A DNA stretch of 64,000 nt from Anthonomus grandis grandis (taxonomy: Eukaryota > Arthropoda > Insecta > Coleoptera > Curculionidae). The position numbers and the translations under genes are program-made. The stretch is taken from the NCBI RefSeq assembly GCF_022605725.1, contig NC_065555.1:23174774-23238773 (forward strand). Reading direction: 5' to 3'. Shown here one piece after another: positions 33,823 through 44,119 of the stretch; the stretch's first letter is position 1; each line of letters begins with the position of its first letter. A model generated the notes under the pieces. That model ran no database searches and had not been told where the DNA came from. It worked only from the letters and a program-made list of their open reading frames with translations.

Positions 33823-35322
33823 TCCTGGCATGGAGGTTAGTGCGAAACTGTAAGCATTGATTTGCTTACTTACCCCATTTTTGTTAATATTAATATTTTA
33901 ATGCCCCCTATTTTTTTTAAAGAGTCGATTGATTTTAAAAAACTAGGCAATAATGCTGTTACGAAAATTTAAATATGTTAATTATTCTCATAGTTTTTGT
34001 ACTGCTTTCCTCTTATTTTGTAGTTTTGGTTCTTTAATTAAGTTTATTTAAGGTTCTCATTTACGTTTAGTTTACTAGTCTGACCTATAGGGTCTAATTT
34101 CTAGTAGTTTACCTCATTTGGGGTTCATATTTTAGGTTATTTTATTTTAAATACTGGTGGTTTAAACTTTCTAGATGTTCTTTCTAGATAAACTTGCTTG
34201 CAATACTGTCAGTGTTCTCTTGAAAATATTGGGCTCCATTCGTATGAGTCTCTTTAATAATTTACTTGCAACAATGCAGATTTGTCAAGCATCATATTTA
34301 ATTATTTTATTTCTCAATATAATTTTTTTTAGACTCAGTAATTAAAATTGTTTCCTAAAAAGTCTGGATTGTTCTGGAACTGGGACTTCGGCGCAATTTT
34401 TTTGTATTATGAGGACCACGCTACATTTATTAAACTTCTACAGGAACACTCCAAATTATATCCTATTAAGAGTAATAGTTATAGATAGTATTCTGCCTCT
34501 GATTACTTATAATGCAGTTAAGAGATTTAAAAAGAAGAATAAATAACATATTAATTTATATGTATCCTTACACATTACAATTTTTAGATAAATTGAATAT
34601 TTTTTAAAGAAACTGATTGTGTGTACCTATCTTTCAATGTTCATTAATTATGTTTATCTTTTTTTCTTTGTGACAATGGTAACACTGTAAAGTTGTAATT
34701 GAAACGAATAATTTTTTTTTGATTTGAATTGCTATTACTATTGTCTTTACTAGGGCTGTTAATTTAAGACATTGCTTCTATTTTTTTGCTGGCAATTTAT
34801 GATTATTTAATTTCATTTGTAATTTGAAAACTCCTACCAACGACTTAAAATTTCAAAGAGAACTGTATACATGATGATTTCACCATTGCTAAGATTTTTT
34901 TATACATACATATCTTTTTGTGTATTTCCTGTTTAATAAGCTACGTTTACAACGTGCGGATCTATTAGGTCCATGGATCAAATAATTTACTATTTTTATT
35001 TAGTATAGCCCTGTTTACAAGGCTTGATTTTGAGGGCTAAATTAGTGCAGGATTATCTTTAGGATCAAAATGTCAGTTGAAAGGAGTTTATCAATGTAGA
35101 CGAAAAATTATAGGACATAACCTCTAAATCTTTAAAAGTGTTATTGTTGTTTAAAAATAACAAAAATAATATATTATTTTTTAACAACATAAATTAATTT
35201 TTTTCTCAAGGCTTAAACTTGTCCTTCTCTTCATTTTCTTTTTTGTGTACAAAAATAAAATACTAGTCAGCTAACATCCAATAAAATGTCAAACTTGTCA
35301 TTTTGGTACTTTAGTACAAAAT
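33823..35322. other. No recognisable feature
   Basis: 1.5 kb of AT-rich DNA with only short frames. No terminal repeats or RNA genes recognised. Confidence 0.4.
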
Positions 35323-36220
35323 AGGTCTTAGGTCACGAACTTAATAAATATACCTGGGCTGCCAATTCGATGAAAAGTAAATGACGTGGCCGCCATTTTG
35401 CGTGATTGTGTCCTTTCGATGTTGGTCACTTTGACAAATTTCAGTTGTGCCAATTGTAGGGAAACAAAACAATTAAAGTTTTTCAGAGGTTATGTTTACA
35501 AATACAAAATAGAAAATTACATTTAGTTATGAAATAGAAAATTACTTGGGATGCAAGCACTTGATGATCTTCATTTGAATTTTTGCTTGTATTTACTTAG
35601 TTTTACTTAGTTAAAAACACTTTTATTTTCTTTCTATTTTTACTATTACCGACTTTTACTTCCTTTCTATGCTTAGTGTTTCCACATTAATAGGTACAAC
35701 GATCTATAAAAATCAAAATATACATAAGTTTATGAGGGTTTGTAATTAGCAAGGGTTTATGTAGTAAAAATAAATAACTCTATAAATATATTATTCTATC
35801 ATAAACAACACAGACAGACAATTCACAATAATTCGATTTTGAGAAACAGTGAACCAACTACATTTAAGTAAGAATGGTGATTATCTACGTAGTAAATAAG
35901 GAGGAAGCTATATCGATCTATATAGCTAAGCATAAATCGCGAAGCTATATCGACCTGTTGCAGACGATATACCCATGCGTCGTTTACAAATCGCCAAAAA
36001 CCAGGCAATCCGTTATACTCACACGTCAAACGTCAGCGTCGTCAACTCCATTACCGTTATTCAATATATTTTTTGTTGGAAACACTGAAAATGTTCAGAG
36101 TGACCAACATCAAAAGGACAACCACTATAAAAATGACGGTAACCAGGCAGTGGTCATTTTTGGATTGGTGGCCATATGCATTAGCATTCAGGTATATTTA
36201 TTAAGTTCCTGTCCTAGGTG
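35323..36220. mobile_element. Non-autonomous DNA element (MITE-like) with about 120-bp inverted repeats
   Basis: 35323-35444 and 36085-36220 are imperfect inverted repeats; matching blocks include GAACTTAATAAATATACCTG, AATGAC, GTGTCCTTTCGATGTTGG against TTGTCCTTTTGATGTTGG, and GTCACT--GA--A-TTTCAG. About 640 bp lie between them. The 123-codon frame at 35874-36245 runs into the right repeat and has no domain, so I do not call it a gene. The target duplication is not resolved. Confidence 0.65.
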
Positions 36221-36672
36221 TTTACACCGAAAAAAAAAACTTTAATCTACTGTTTGAAAATGTTGGTGCACTGTCATTTAGGTACACAGAAAAAATAGTC
36301 CCCGTGATGTCATTTGATCCAAGTATTAAATATTTGGTACACATTTATAAAGGTAGCTAATAATCCTACTATTGGTAGGGATGACTCAAAAAAAGGGCTA
36401 TTCTTGATACAATTTACATACCTTTTTGGATACTGTGGCTAGCATTATAATGAAACTATATGGAAGCATTATTATTATGTTCATTTATGGCTTAGCATAA
36501 TTGTAGCATGTCTTAATTCTACTGAACTGGTTCTAATACTTCGAGAATAACAGTACCGCTTTGAGTTTATCATAATTTGTTTCAGTTAATCAAAACAGAC
36601 TTAGATGCTGGTTCCTTTTTGGCTCTTAATGCCTTTAATATGCAAATGTACCTGAAGCTAGCCGATCCATAT
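36221..36672. other. Short intergenic stretch
   Basis: No feature recognised apart from the hAT target duplication ATCCATAT at its right end (36665-36672). Confidence 0.4.
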
Positions 36673-36699
36673 TGGTGTTGCTAGATGTCATAAAGAGAA

Positions 36700-36750
36700 T
36701 AATCGCATAGCCTGTTTGAAATTATCGTACATTATCGTACTGAACGTCAA
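36700..36750. repeat. Subterminal ATCGTAC motifs, left end of hAT
   Basis: Two ATCGTAC copies in AATTATCGTACATTATCGTA (36721-36740). The same motif occurs five times near the right end, consistent with transposase-binding sites. Confidence 0.7.
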
Positions 36751-36876
36751 TATTTATACCTTCGAAAGTTTAATTAATATTACTTTGAAGTCGAAAGTTT
36801 AAGAGGAAAAAAATTCTGAAAATATTCTTAAATTTATTTATTTCCTAAATATTACAAAATTTGAATTAAAATATGG

Positions 36877-38300
36877 TTAACATTTATCAAAAATTATGTC
36901 ATCGTCTTCAGATTCTGTGTTAGTTTCTTTCTCTTTTGTCGCAGCTTTATTCTGATAAAGTGTGGCTGACGTCATACTTCTCAACATTTTTTCACTAGGA
37001 TTAAATCTAAAACAGTTTTGTTCTAGATGAACTTTCTGGGAAGATAACATATGACCATTTAACGTATCCGTTATTATTCTAGTTCTTGCCATAGTTTTTA
37101 GTCTTTGCCATAGTTTTGTCTGTTTTATTGATATAGTTTTTTTTTCCATAAAAGCTGATAAAAAATCTTTGTAACACATAACCATCTTACTGTGTAAATT
37201 TAAAATTACCACTTTTTCACTCTGAAAATATTTGTTAAGGTCGACAAATTTAGGTAGAACCTATTCCAAAAAAATATGAAATATTTTTATCTCGAATTTA
37301 TTAAGAGCAATATTTATTTCCTCGCTGGATATAAGACGATTTTCTAGGTAATTTAAAGCGAAAAACAATTTTAAAGGTTCCCACTGTTCTAGGATCCGCT
37401 TAACCACCTGCAGTAATAACAACCAACGAGTTTCGGCTGGTCTAAGTATCTTGTGTGGTTCAGTATTACAAAAGTCCTGAAATTCTCTGAACATTACCTG
37501 TCGCTTAGCGCTGTTTTTAAAAAAACCGTAAATATTTCTGGCCAAGTCTTCACAAATTCGGGGTAAATTTTTACATGCTTCACTTGCGCATAAATGCAAA
37601 GAATGGCATACACATTTCTAAAGCATTAATCCTGGGATACCGTTAGCTAATTCGCTTGCCTCGGAGTTTTTACTACCAAACATGGTATTACAGCCGTCCG
37701 ATGTAAAACCAATCATATTTTTAAGAGAAATACCATTTTGCGATAGGAGTGTTATTATTTCCTAATATAGCCTCTGGCTAGTAGCACCTTGATCCGCTTT
37801 CTCAGGTTCATCCCCAGAGAAAATTTGCAAAAGTTTCCAGTAAAAAGTATCAACTTGACAGATTTTAGGATAGAAAAATCTTACGCATATACAAAAAGTT
37901 TTAACTGATGAAATGTCAGTAGATTCATCAATAATCAGACTGAATTTGAAGCCCTTTAAATAAGAGATTATTTCTTGTACGGCACAGGCACTAATAACAT
38001 TTTTAGAAACTTGAGTCGCTTTAAATCTTCCTAGTGATATTCCCTGGGTAATTTTCGAGTCAGGGAAACAACTTTTAATTAGATTTGTTAAATGATTAGC
38101 TGAATTAAAAGAGATATTGTGCTCTGTCAAAAATCCACTTTGCTCTGAGTTTGCAAAGAACTCTCAGGTTTATTAAACAAAGAGGTTATTGTCGTCTTTG
38201 GAAAAGCTTTTACGATCTGAACATGCTTTGATGATTTAGCAAGATTTTTGATAATGGTTAGTTCTGCAGTAAGTTTTAAATTACAGGACGACACCTAGCT
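36877..38300 (-). pseudogene. hAT transposase with three in-frame TAG codons
   Basis: One frame from about 38130 to 36877 carries FSLIIDESTDISSVKTFCI (first catalytic Asp), GISLKNMIGFTSDGCNTMFG (second Asp region), KCVCHSLHLCASEACKNLP, RPAETRWLLLLQVVKRILEQ and VLPKFVDLNKYFQSEKVV, the layout of the hAT group whose relatives include domesticated ZBED/SCAN-type genes. It is broken only by TAG at 37762-37764, 37618-37620 and 37261-37263. Upstream a one-base shift near 38128 joins a segment KLTAELTIIKNLAKSSKHV, probably the end of the N-terminal zinc-finger region. The C-terminal tail is acidic and short (TESEDDDIIFDKC), and the dimerisation domain seems truncated. It is inactive as read. Confidence 0.85.
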
Positions 38301-38824
38301 TTTTCATCTGAAAGTACATTTTAAATATATGAGATAAAGCGAAAAAACTTAATTATTGATAACAATTTACCATTACTTTTAATAAGCCAACCTTTAAAAC
38401 ATGGTTACTTCTTATTGTTTTTACACTAGTTTTAGATAAAATCAACGACAAACACAAAATCAACACCGCTCATAATTACCACAATCACGTGTGAAAGATG
38501 CAGGTAAACTAATGTAAGCTTAAGCTGTAAGTAATTTACGACGAAAAATAAGAACGTGGAATCCCCGATACGCGATTCGATATACTCTAGTTCTGTACGG
38601 CGACGCGCCGCCCATAGCCGTTCATACATCGTATTTCGTAATATGTGCCATCCATTAGATAGGCAACCACAAACACTTATTAATGCACAGAACACTTATA
38701 AATTCCTACTTAATACTATAGTATGTTAGTGACTAAATAAAATATTATTGGTAACAAAATATTATTATTGTATAAGTAGGGTTTAATTATTTTTTCGAAT
38801 TAAAAAAAAATTAAATTTAGCCAA

Positions 38825-38920
38825 AATTATCGTACAAAGTGGCATTATCGCATAAGTACAATCGTACATCGTACAAGCAATGATTTTATCGTACGAAATC
38901 GATAATTATCGTACATCTAG
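38825..38920. repeat. Subterminal ATCGTAC motifs, right end of hAT
   Basis: Five ATCGTAC copies in about 95 bp, one pair directly adjacent (ATCGTACATCGTAC) and one within ATCGTACGA. Confidence 0.75.
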
Positions 38921-38936
38921 CAACACTGATCCATAT

Positions 38937-40012
38937 CCAGCGAAAAATCGAGAACGCAGCACATGTCGGTTGCCAGCAACCTATTTATAGTCCGCGCTCG
39001 CTGTCATTTAATCAATATAATGCTCGTATCTCCTGAAATTCTTAAGAGATTTTTAATAATTTTTTGTCCAGGGCCCTAATTCTAATTGATATTTCAACCA
39101 AAAACAGGTCGAACTAAATATGGCGACGTCAAAATGCGACTTTGCAAGCCTTGCAGATTTCGGCTGAACTATGGATATGACGTCATTGAATTTCGACTAA
39201 TAGAAATTAATTTCAACTTGAAGAAAGTGGTTGAAATTTTCATTTCAAGTCGAAATTATGGAATAGAATTAGTAAACTGTCAGACGTCTATTATTATTGT
39301 TTGTGTTTTGTGGGTAAAATTGATTTTTTTTAAACCTTTCATCCCCTAAAGTCGAAATACTGATAACGGATATTATTTACTAAACTTAAACGTTTTTTTT
39401 TTAATAATTAGACATAAGTATATTTTATATACCTAACCCTAAATTTTAGTTTTGTATTCCTTTCTTGTGTTATTAATAAATAAGTTATTGTTTTATAAAT
39501 TAATATTTCTTATTTTACCGTGTCTTTCAGGTGCTTAGTAAACTTAGTTACAAATAATGACATTACTTTATGCATATTTACTTCTTTTCGGGGAATTAGA
39601 AGTTGAAGAGAATAGACGTGCACAACGACATGTTATAAAAATACTGCGAGATACGCGAAAGCCATTCTCATTGAGCAATAGTCGATTTAGATTAAATTAT
39701 TAGATTACATCTTTAACCTTTCATAAAGTTTATCAAAAAATAAATGTTAAATAATGATATTTCTAATGTTAATACTTACGATAGCTAAACTTTATTTATA
39801 AATTATTGTTGGGAGTATTTCACATCTGTATTAAGCAAAATTGAATTATATTTTTCAAAAAAAAAACATCAAAAAGTAAATATTACTCTGTGTAAATTCT
39901 GGCAAAAGATCCGAATAAAACACAACACAGTAAAACTTTACCTACACTTAAGTTACTGAGAAACTAAACAGAACCCTTAAAAGTAACTTAAAATAATCTT
40001 TTTTAAGCGTTT
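38937..40012. other. Non-coding stretch with a possible small MITE
   Basis: 39073-39275 has inverted ends (CCTAATTCTA near 39074 and TAGAATTAGT near 39263, with ATTTCAACC/GGTTGAAAT inside), a possible 200-bp element. The 87-codon frame across it is not called. The rest is AT-rich with nothing recognised. The last five bases, GATCT (40013-40017), are the BEL target duplication. Confidence 0.35.
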
Positions 40013-40017
40013 GATCT

Positions 40018-40356
40018 TGTTAAACCTTCAGGTTGCGTCTCGAAATAAAAGAGTTTTTAAGTGGACTGTATTTTTATTAAATTTACGAAAAGATTAATAA
40101 ATTAGTCGTAACACCGGCCAGGATGCAACCGCATACTTAACACTACGCTGTCTTTCGTAAAACTGTTTTTACTCCTCGCCCGACTGCCGAGTGCCGACAC
40201 ATCCTGAGAATCTTAGTTCGGAAAAGCATCAATATCCCGAACAAGGCGCACAATACATGTATATGTATAGTTTATTAACGAATTAGTTGTGTTGGCACGG
40301 CGTTCATTATAATACCCAATAAATAATTTTAAAAGTAGGCCTAATAAGATTATACA
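40018..40356 (-). repeat. 3' LTR of the BEL element
   Basis: 339 bp. It differs from the 5' LTR by A/G after TTCGG, G/A in GGCACG-CGTTC, A/C in CCAATA-ATAA and A/G in TTTTA-AAGTAGG. Confidence 0.9.
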
Positions 40357-40368
40357 TCCCGCCCACCT
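40357..40368 (-). promoter_or_regulatory. Polypurine tract of the BEL element
   Basis: On the minus strand GGTGGGCGGGA directly precedes the 3' LTR, the place where plus-strand DNA synthesis is primed. One C interrupts the purines. Confidence 0.6.
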
Positions 40369-40562
40369 TGAAAGGATACTTTCAATACATAAAGTACACA
40401 GTAGAAGTAAACCAATATAATAAGTATAAATAAAATAATATAATATATGGATTTAATATTAATTGATTATATGCAAATAACGTAAATTAACAATTAAATT
40501 CAACTCTATGTCTAATAAACACAGAAAAACATAGAGTTCATAATTCACCACCATTGTTTGTC

Positions 40563-41513
40563 CTATTCAGTCTCAATCGGAAGCACGCTAATTTTGGACA
40601 CAGCGCGCTTAAACACCCCGGTTTTTGTTTTCACGCTCACTACGCGCACAACATTGTCCTTGCCTGGATAAAGTTCACAAACTCTGCCCAACACCCATTG
40701 TTGTGCAGGAGAAATTTCGTCACGCAGAAGCACCAGTGACCCCATTTGAACTATGGAACTTGCACTGCTTCTCCATTTGGTTCGTGGTTGAAGAGAAGTC
40801 AAGTATTCTGTTGACCATCTCTTCCAGAAGTGCTGGACTATTTTTTGAAGACGCTCGTACAAGACCAGTCGGCTTACAGGAATATCTGCCACATCTCGTT
40901 GTGGAATGGAAGTTAGCAAGTCGCCAATAAAGAAGTGACTGGGAGTTAAAACGGTAAGATCATTGGGATCATGGGAAAAGGGAGTTATTGGTCTGGAGTT
41001 AAGGATTGCCTCTATCTGGCATAATACTGTAGATAAAGACTCAAAAGTCAAATAAGCTTCCTTTAACATTCGAACTAAATAAAATTTAGCTGATTTGACT
41101 GCGGCCCTCCAAAGACCACCAAATGTGGGCGAACGAGGGGGTATAAAATGCCATTTTATGTCATTTTCTACAAAAAATGTGGAAACATCACGATTTTTTA
41201 ATGTCTCCTGGACAGATTGAAACATCTTTTGTATTTCCACATTAGCCCCGACAAAGTTTTTCCCGTTGTCTGAATATATATCCTTGCATAAACCGCGTCG
41301 TGACACAAATCGTTTTAAAGCATTTAAAAAAGAATGTGTTGTCATATCCCCAACTAATTCTATATGAATTGCCCTAGTGACAAAACAAATAAAAATGCAA
41401 ATATATGCCTTAACAACCTTACGAGATCTTAATTTTTTATCTTTAATCATTATAGGACCGGCGAAGTCACAGCCAACCGTTAAAAATGGTCGTGAAGATA
41501 GTAGGAAAGTCAA
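40563..41513 (-). pseudogene. BEL/Pao integrase with C-terminal DUF5641-type region, catalytic Glu changed
   Basis: A 316-codon open frame. Integrase core: FLTVGCDFAGPI (first Asp), CFVTRAIHIELVGDMTTHSF, YSDNGKNFVGAN (second Asp), and WHFIPPRSPTFGGLWRAAVK. In BEL integrases the last block is FGGLWEAAVKS, so the third catalytic acid is Arg here (AGG at 41106-41108). The C-terminal part (HFFIGDLLTSIP, QHFWKRWSTEYLTSLQPR, GSLVLLRDE, VLGRVCELYPGKDNVVRVVS) is the DUF5641-like tail of Pao polyproteins. The open frame begins near the deletion junction and lacks its own start; it would have been part of a larger pol. Confidence 0.88.
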
Positions 41514-42384
41514 TGTTTTCTTTGTTTAATAGATCTTCCCAATCGCGTTTAGTAGCTAAATCTAGTTTTGAGGTTAAAATATAAATGAGAAGTGTGTCCC
41601 ATGTATCAGTTGGTTGTTTTAAAGCAGTTAAAGCTCTTAAATCTTTATTAAAATTATCTAAAAGGATTCTTAGTTGAGCACGGGATTCAGTTCTTAGTGT
41701 AGAACTTTCAAAAATATTTTTTAAATGCGTGTGAACAATCAATCTCTTGTTTTCGTAACGATTTTTAAGCAAATCCCAAGCTATGCTGTAATTTAATTCC
41801 GACATTTCTAATGATTGAATTAGCTGGGCAGCGTCACCCTTGAGGCATGATTTTAAATACCAAAACTTTTGAATATCATTCAGAGATGTGTTGGAGTGAA
41901 CAAGAGAATTAAAAATGTCATAAAAAGTCATCCACTGTGCGTAAGATCCGTAAAAATCTGTTAGATTTATCGGTGGTAACCTAACAGACGTTTGTAAGTC
42001 AATATTTGGATTTATACCCGTGCTGCTTATATTTGCATTATTTGTAACATTGTTTACAGATGTGTTTTGTCTTTTAAGGGAGTCTGAGAGTATTTTTTTA
42101 GCCCTTCCCACAGTTTTAAAAAACCTAGTTTCAAATTCCTCGCGTTCTGATTCTTGAACCATTCCAGTTGTGTATTCTATTTCATCTTGAATATTATTGA
42201 ATGTTTCAAGACAGAAGCTAATTTGGTTTAATCGCTCTTTAAGCTCTTCGAAATTATCCGAGGACGTGTCAAATCTATCCAAGAAAGTAGTAAATCGCGT
42301 TAATTGGGATTTTATTTGTCCCCTTTTTAGTTTAGATTTAGCCAAAGTTTCATCGCTAGCCTCATTTTCATTATCCCCATGCAT
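41467..42384 (-). CDS. BEL/Pao gag, C-terminally truncated by the deletion
   Basis: 305 codons from ATG (MHGDNENEASDETLAKSKLK) to a stop just past the junction. Residues about 8-110 are a helical, charged region (LTRFTTFLDRF, LKERLNQISFCLETFNNIQD). Residues about 130-300 are the DUF1759 capsid region (LPPINLTDFYGSYAQWMTFY, KFWYLKSCLKGDAAQLI, YSIAWDLLKNRYENKRLIV). The zinc knuckles that normally follow are deleted. The protein could still be translated and may assemble, but would package poorly if knuckles are needed. The gag and integrase frames differ, so no fusion protein is made by simple reading. Confidence 0.85.
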   Translation of the reverse strand: MHGDNENEASDETLAKSKLKRGQIKSQLTRFTTFLDRFDTSSDNFEELKERLNQISFCLETFNNIQDEIEYTTGMVQESEREEFETRFFKTVGRAKKILSDSLKRQNTSVNNVTNNANISSTGINPNIDLQTSVRLPPINLTDFYGSYAQWMTFYDIFNSLVHSNTSLNDIQKFWYLKSCLKGDAAQLIQSLEMSELNYSIAWDLLKNRYENKRLIVHTHLKNIFESSTLRTESRAQLRILLDNFNKDLRALTALKQPTDTWDTLLIYILTSKLDLATKRDWEDLLNKENIDFPTIFTTIFNGWL

Positions 42385-42525
42385 TTTGAACTCTGTTTAC
42401 TACAGTAAAATACCAGATAGCAACAGGGAAAAAAAGACAATGTAAAGAAAGGAAATGTGACGACTTACCAAGTTGCTTTTGCTTATTTGCTGCGATGCCA
42501 CTGATGACTTGTACGACCACACTGT

Positions 42526-42637
42526 TTTAGTTGTCCAGCTGTGTTGCTGAGTTTTGTAGCTGTGTTGCTAAGTTCGCGAGGTTTGCTAGCCGTGTTGCTA
42601 GACTCGCGTAAGTTGTCTAGCTGTGTTGCTAGACTTG
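42526..42637. repeat. Tandem repeats of about 30 bp in the BEL leader
   Basis: Four units share TAGCTGTGTTGCTA (variants with CAGC, TAGCC). The last two are nearly identical over 31 bp (GCTAGCCGTGTTGCTAGACT and TCTAGCTGTGTTGCTAGACT, both followed by a GCGTAAGTTG end). They lie between the 5' LTR and gag. Confidence 0.8.
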
Positions 42638-42677
42638 CGTAAGTTGATGTATCGAAGCGTTAAGGGGTTGCATCCGG

Positions 42678-42691
42678 AATCGATAAGACCA
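42678..42691 (-). promoter_or_regulatory. Possible primer-binding site of the BEL element
   Basis: Six bases inside the 5' LTR the minus strand reads TGGTCTTATCGATTCC. The TGG start and position fit a tRNA primer site, but I could not match it to a tRNA. Confidence 0.35.
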
Positions 42692-42696
42692 TAATA

Positions 42697-43035
42697 TGTT
42701 AAACCTTCAGGTTGCGTCTCGAAATAAAAGAGTTTTTAAGTGGACTGTATTTTTATTAAATTTACGAAAAGATTAATAAATTAGTCGTAACACCGGCCAG
42801 GATGCAACCGCATACTTAACACTACGCTGTCTTTCGTAAAACTGTTTTTACTCCTCGCCCGACTGCCGAGTGCCGACACATCCTGAGAATCTTAGTTCGG
42901 AGAAGCATCAATATCCCGAACAAGGCGCACAATACATGTATATGTATAGTTTATTAACGAATTAGTTGTGTTGGCACGACGTTCATTATAATACCCAATA
43001 CATAATTTTAGAAGTAGGCCTAATAAGATTATACA
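42697..43035 (-). repeat. 5' LTR of the BEL element
   Basis: 339 bp, 335 identical to the 3' LTR. It contains AATAAA on the plus strand near 42721 and a GC-richer centre. Confidence 0.9.
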
Positions 43036-43189
43036 GATCTAATTGACTTTGCTCATGTGTTATCTCAAAAAAGTTAACTAATTCTTATTACTAGGACCTC
43101 GGCATATTTAACTTAAATCGTCACAACAAAAAAATGTGGTCGATTCTCAATAGCCTTTTTATACCTTACATGAAAAAAATATCATAATA

Positions 43190-43480
43190 AATGAATCTTA
43201 CAATTGTAAACTAGGAGGAAACTAAGAGACAATGTAGGATTCATAACAAAATGTCCTAATACTTCTACTTGTGCCGCTTCATCAAGTACTATACGGTAAA
43301 CTCTTTTTTTGTTTTCCACCGCTCCCGTTTCTTTAAATTTGAGAATTAGCTGCCTCACGTAAGTACGACTTACATGTTTTCCAAGGTTTCTTTCGTTAAA
43401 TAATACGGCAGTCCTTAAAGCACAACGATTTTAAGAACTATAAATATAAATTATTTCTTGTAGTATTTGGCTGAGTCGGT
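43190..43480 (-). pseudogene. Mariner transposase, N-terminal fragment
   Basis: The minus-strand frame reads RNLGKHVSRTYVRQLILKFK, ETGAVENKKRVYRIVLDEAA and QVEVLGHFVMNPTLSLVSS. This is the helix-turn-helix half of insect mariners (F-E-TGSV-NKK...E-VLG...P--S). The catalytic half is not found on either side of the BEL insertion. Confidence 0.75.
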
Positions 43481-43652
43481 GAAAAGTCACGAGACAATAT
43501 ACAATGTAAAATATTTTTTAAAACTAGGGCCAAACATCTATTTTCTGGTACGGCCTAAAACCTGCATTCGAACTTAGTAAACAAACTTTTTTATAGGAAT
43601 ACAAAAATAATTGTTACTTTTGACTTTTTTGACTGTGAAGTACAATCTAACA

Positions 43653-44119
43653 AATTGACACTGACCATTGGAGGACAGAAGGATGTAGATAGGCCAAAGA
43701 AATGATACCAAACTATGACGGCTCTAAAGCAAGGCGGCTGTATCTGAGTATCAAAGACTTGGTGGAAATCCTGACTGAGCACAACAGTCGAAACAGGCAT
43801 CTACACCTTCTTGGTATAAGAGAAAGCCCACTTTGTCTGAATTGCGGTACAGGGGAAGAAACTTCGTACCATATACTAGGTATCTGTGATAGATGGAGTC
43901 GCCTGAGAAGAAAAACTTTCGTAGCATCGACACTCCAACGGGAAGATCTTGAAGATCTGGACTGGGACAACGTGCAAGCCTTTATTAAAAGGACGAACCG
44001 ACTCAGTGGAGACCGCTCATTGGGATCGGAGGCATAGGGGTGGGTGATTCTGGGGTTAGCGAAAAGGGACTGTTCAGGTTTACTTGCCGAGCTCTAGCTC
44101 CTCCACCCTTACTACTACT
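43653..44119 (+). mobile_element. Short 5'-truncated copy of the I-like LINE
   Basis: From GGAGGACAGAAGGATGTAG onward it matches the 3' part of the element at 22252-23899 in reverse orientation: a 111-codon frame (43702-44037) with LHLLGIRESPLCLNCGTGEE, CDRWSRLRR, FIKRTNRLSGDRSLGSEA, then the same 3' region and a short (TAC)n tail. A near-repeat ACAATCTAACA (43642-43652) and ACAATCTGACA (44120-44130) is the likely 11-bp target duplication with one mismatch. Confidence 0.8.

Larger units (their letters stand above)
36673..38928 (-). mobile_element. hAT transposon with 8-bp target duplication
   Basis: Flanked by ATCCATAT on both sides (36665-36672 and 38929-38936), which fits the hAT duplication pattern nTnnnnAn. 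The right end reverse-complemented is CAGTGTTGCTAGATGT, the usual hAT start. The left end is TGGTGTTGCTAGATGT, changed at the first two bases. Copies of ATCGTAC crowd both ends. The transposase is on the minus strand. Confidence 0.88.
40018..43035 (-). mobile_element. BEL/Pao LTR retrotransposon, internally deleted, young insertion
   Basis: Two direct 339-bp LTRs (TGTTAAACC...TATACA as read on plus) differ at four positions only, and GATCT flanks both sides (40013-40017, 43036-43040), the 5-bp duplication of BEL elements. On the minus strand the order is LTR, leader, gag, integrase, polypurine tract, LTR. Protease, reverse transcriptase and RNase H are absent: gag runs into integrase at about 41490. 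It sits next to an older mariner N-terminal fragment (43190-43480). Confidence 0.92.

Noticed and set aside
35874..36245. 123-codon open frame
   Set aside because: Ends inside the right inverted repeat of the 35323-36220 element, has no recognisable domain, and the minus strand of the same place is also partly open.
38432..38695. 87-codon minus frame inside the hAT element
   Set aside because: No similarity to the hAT zinc-finger region; hydrophobic low-quality sequence upstream of the transposase.
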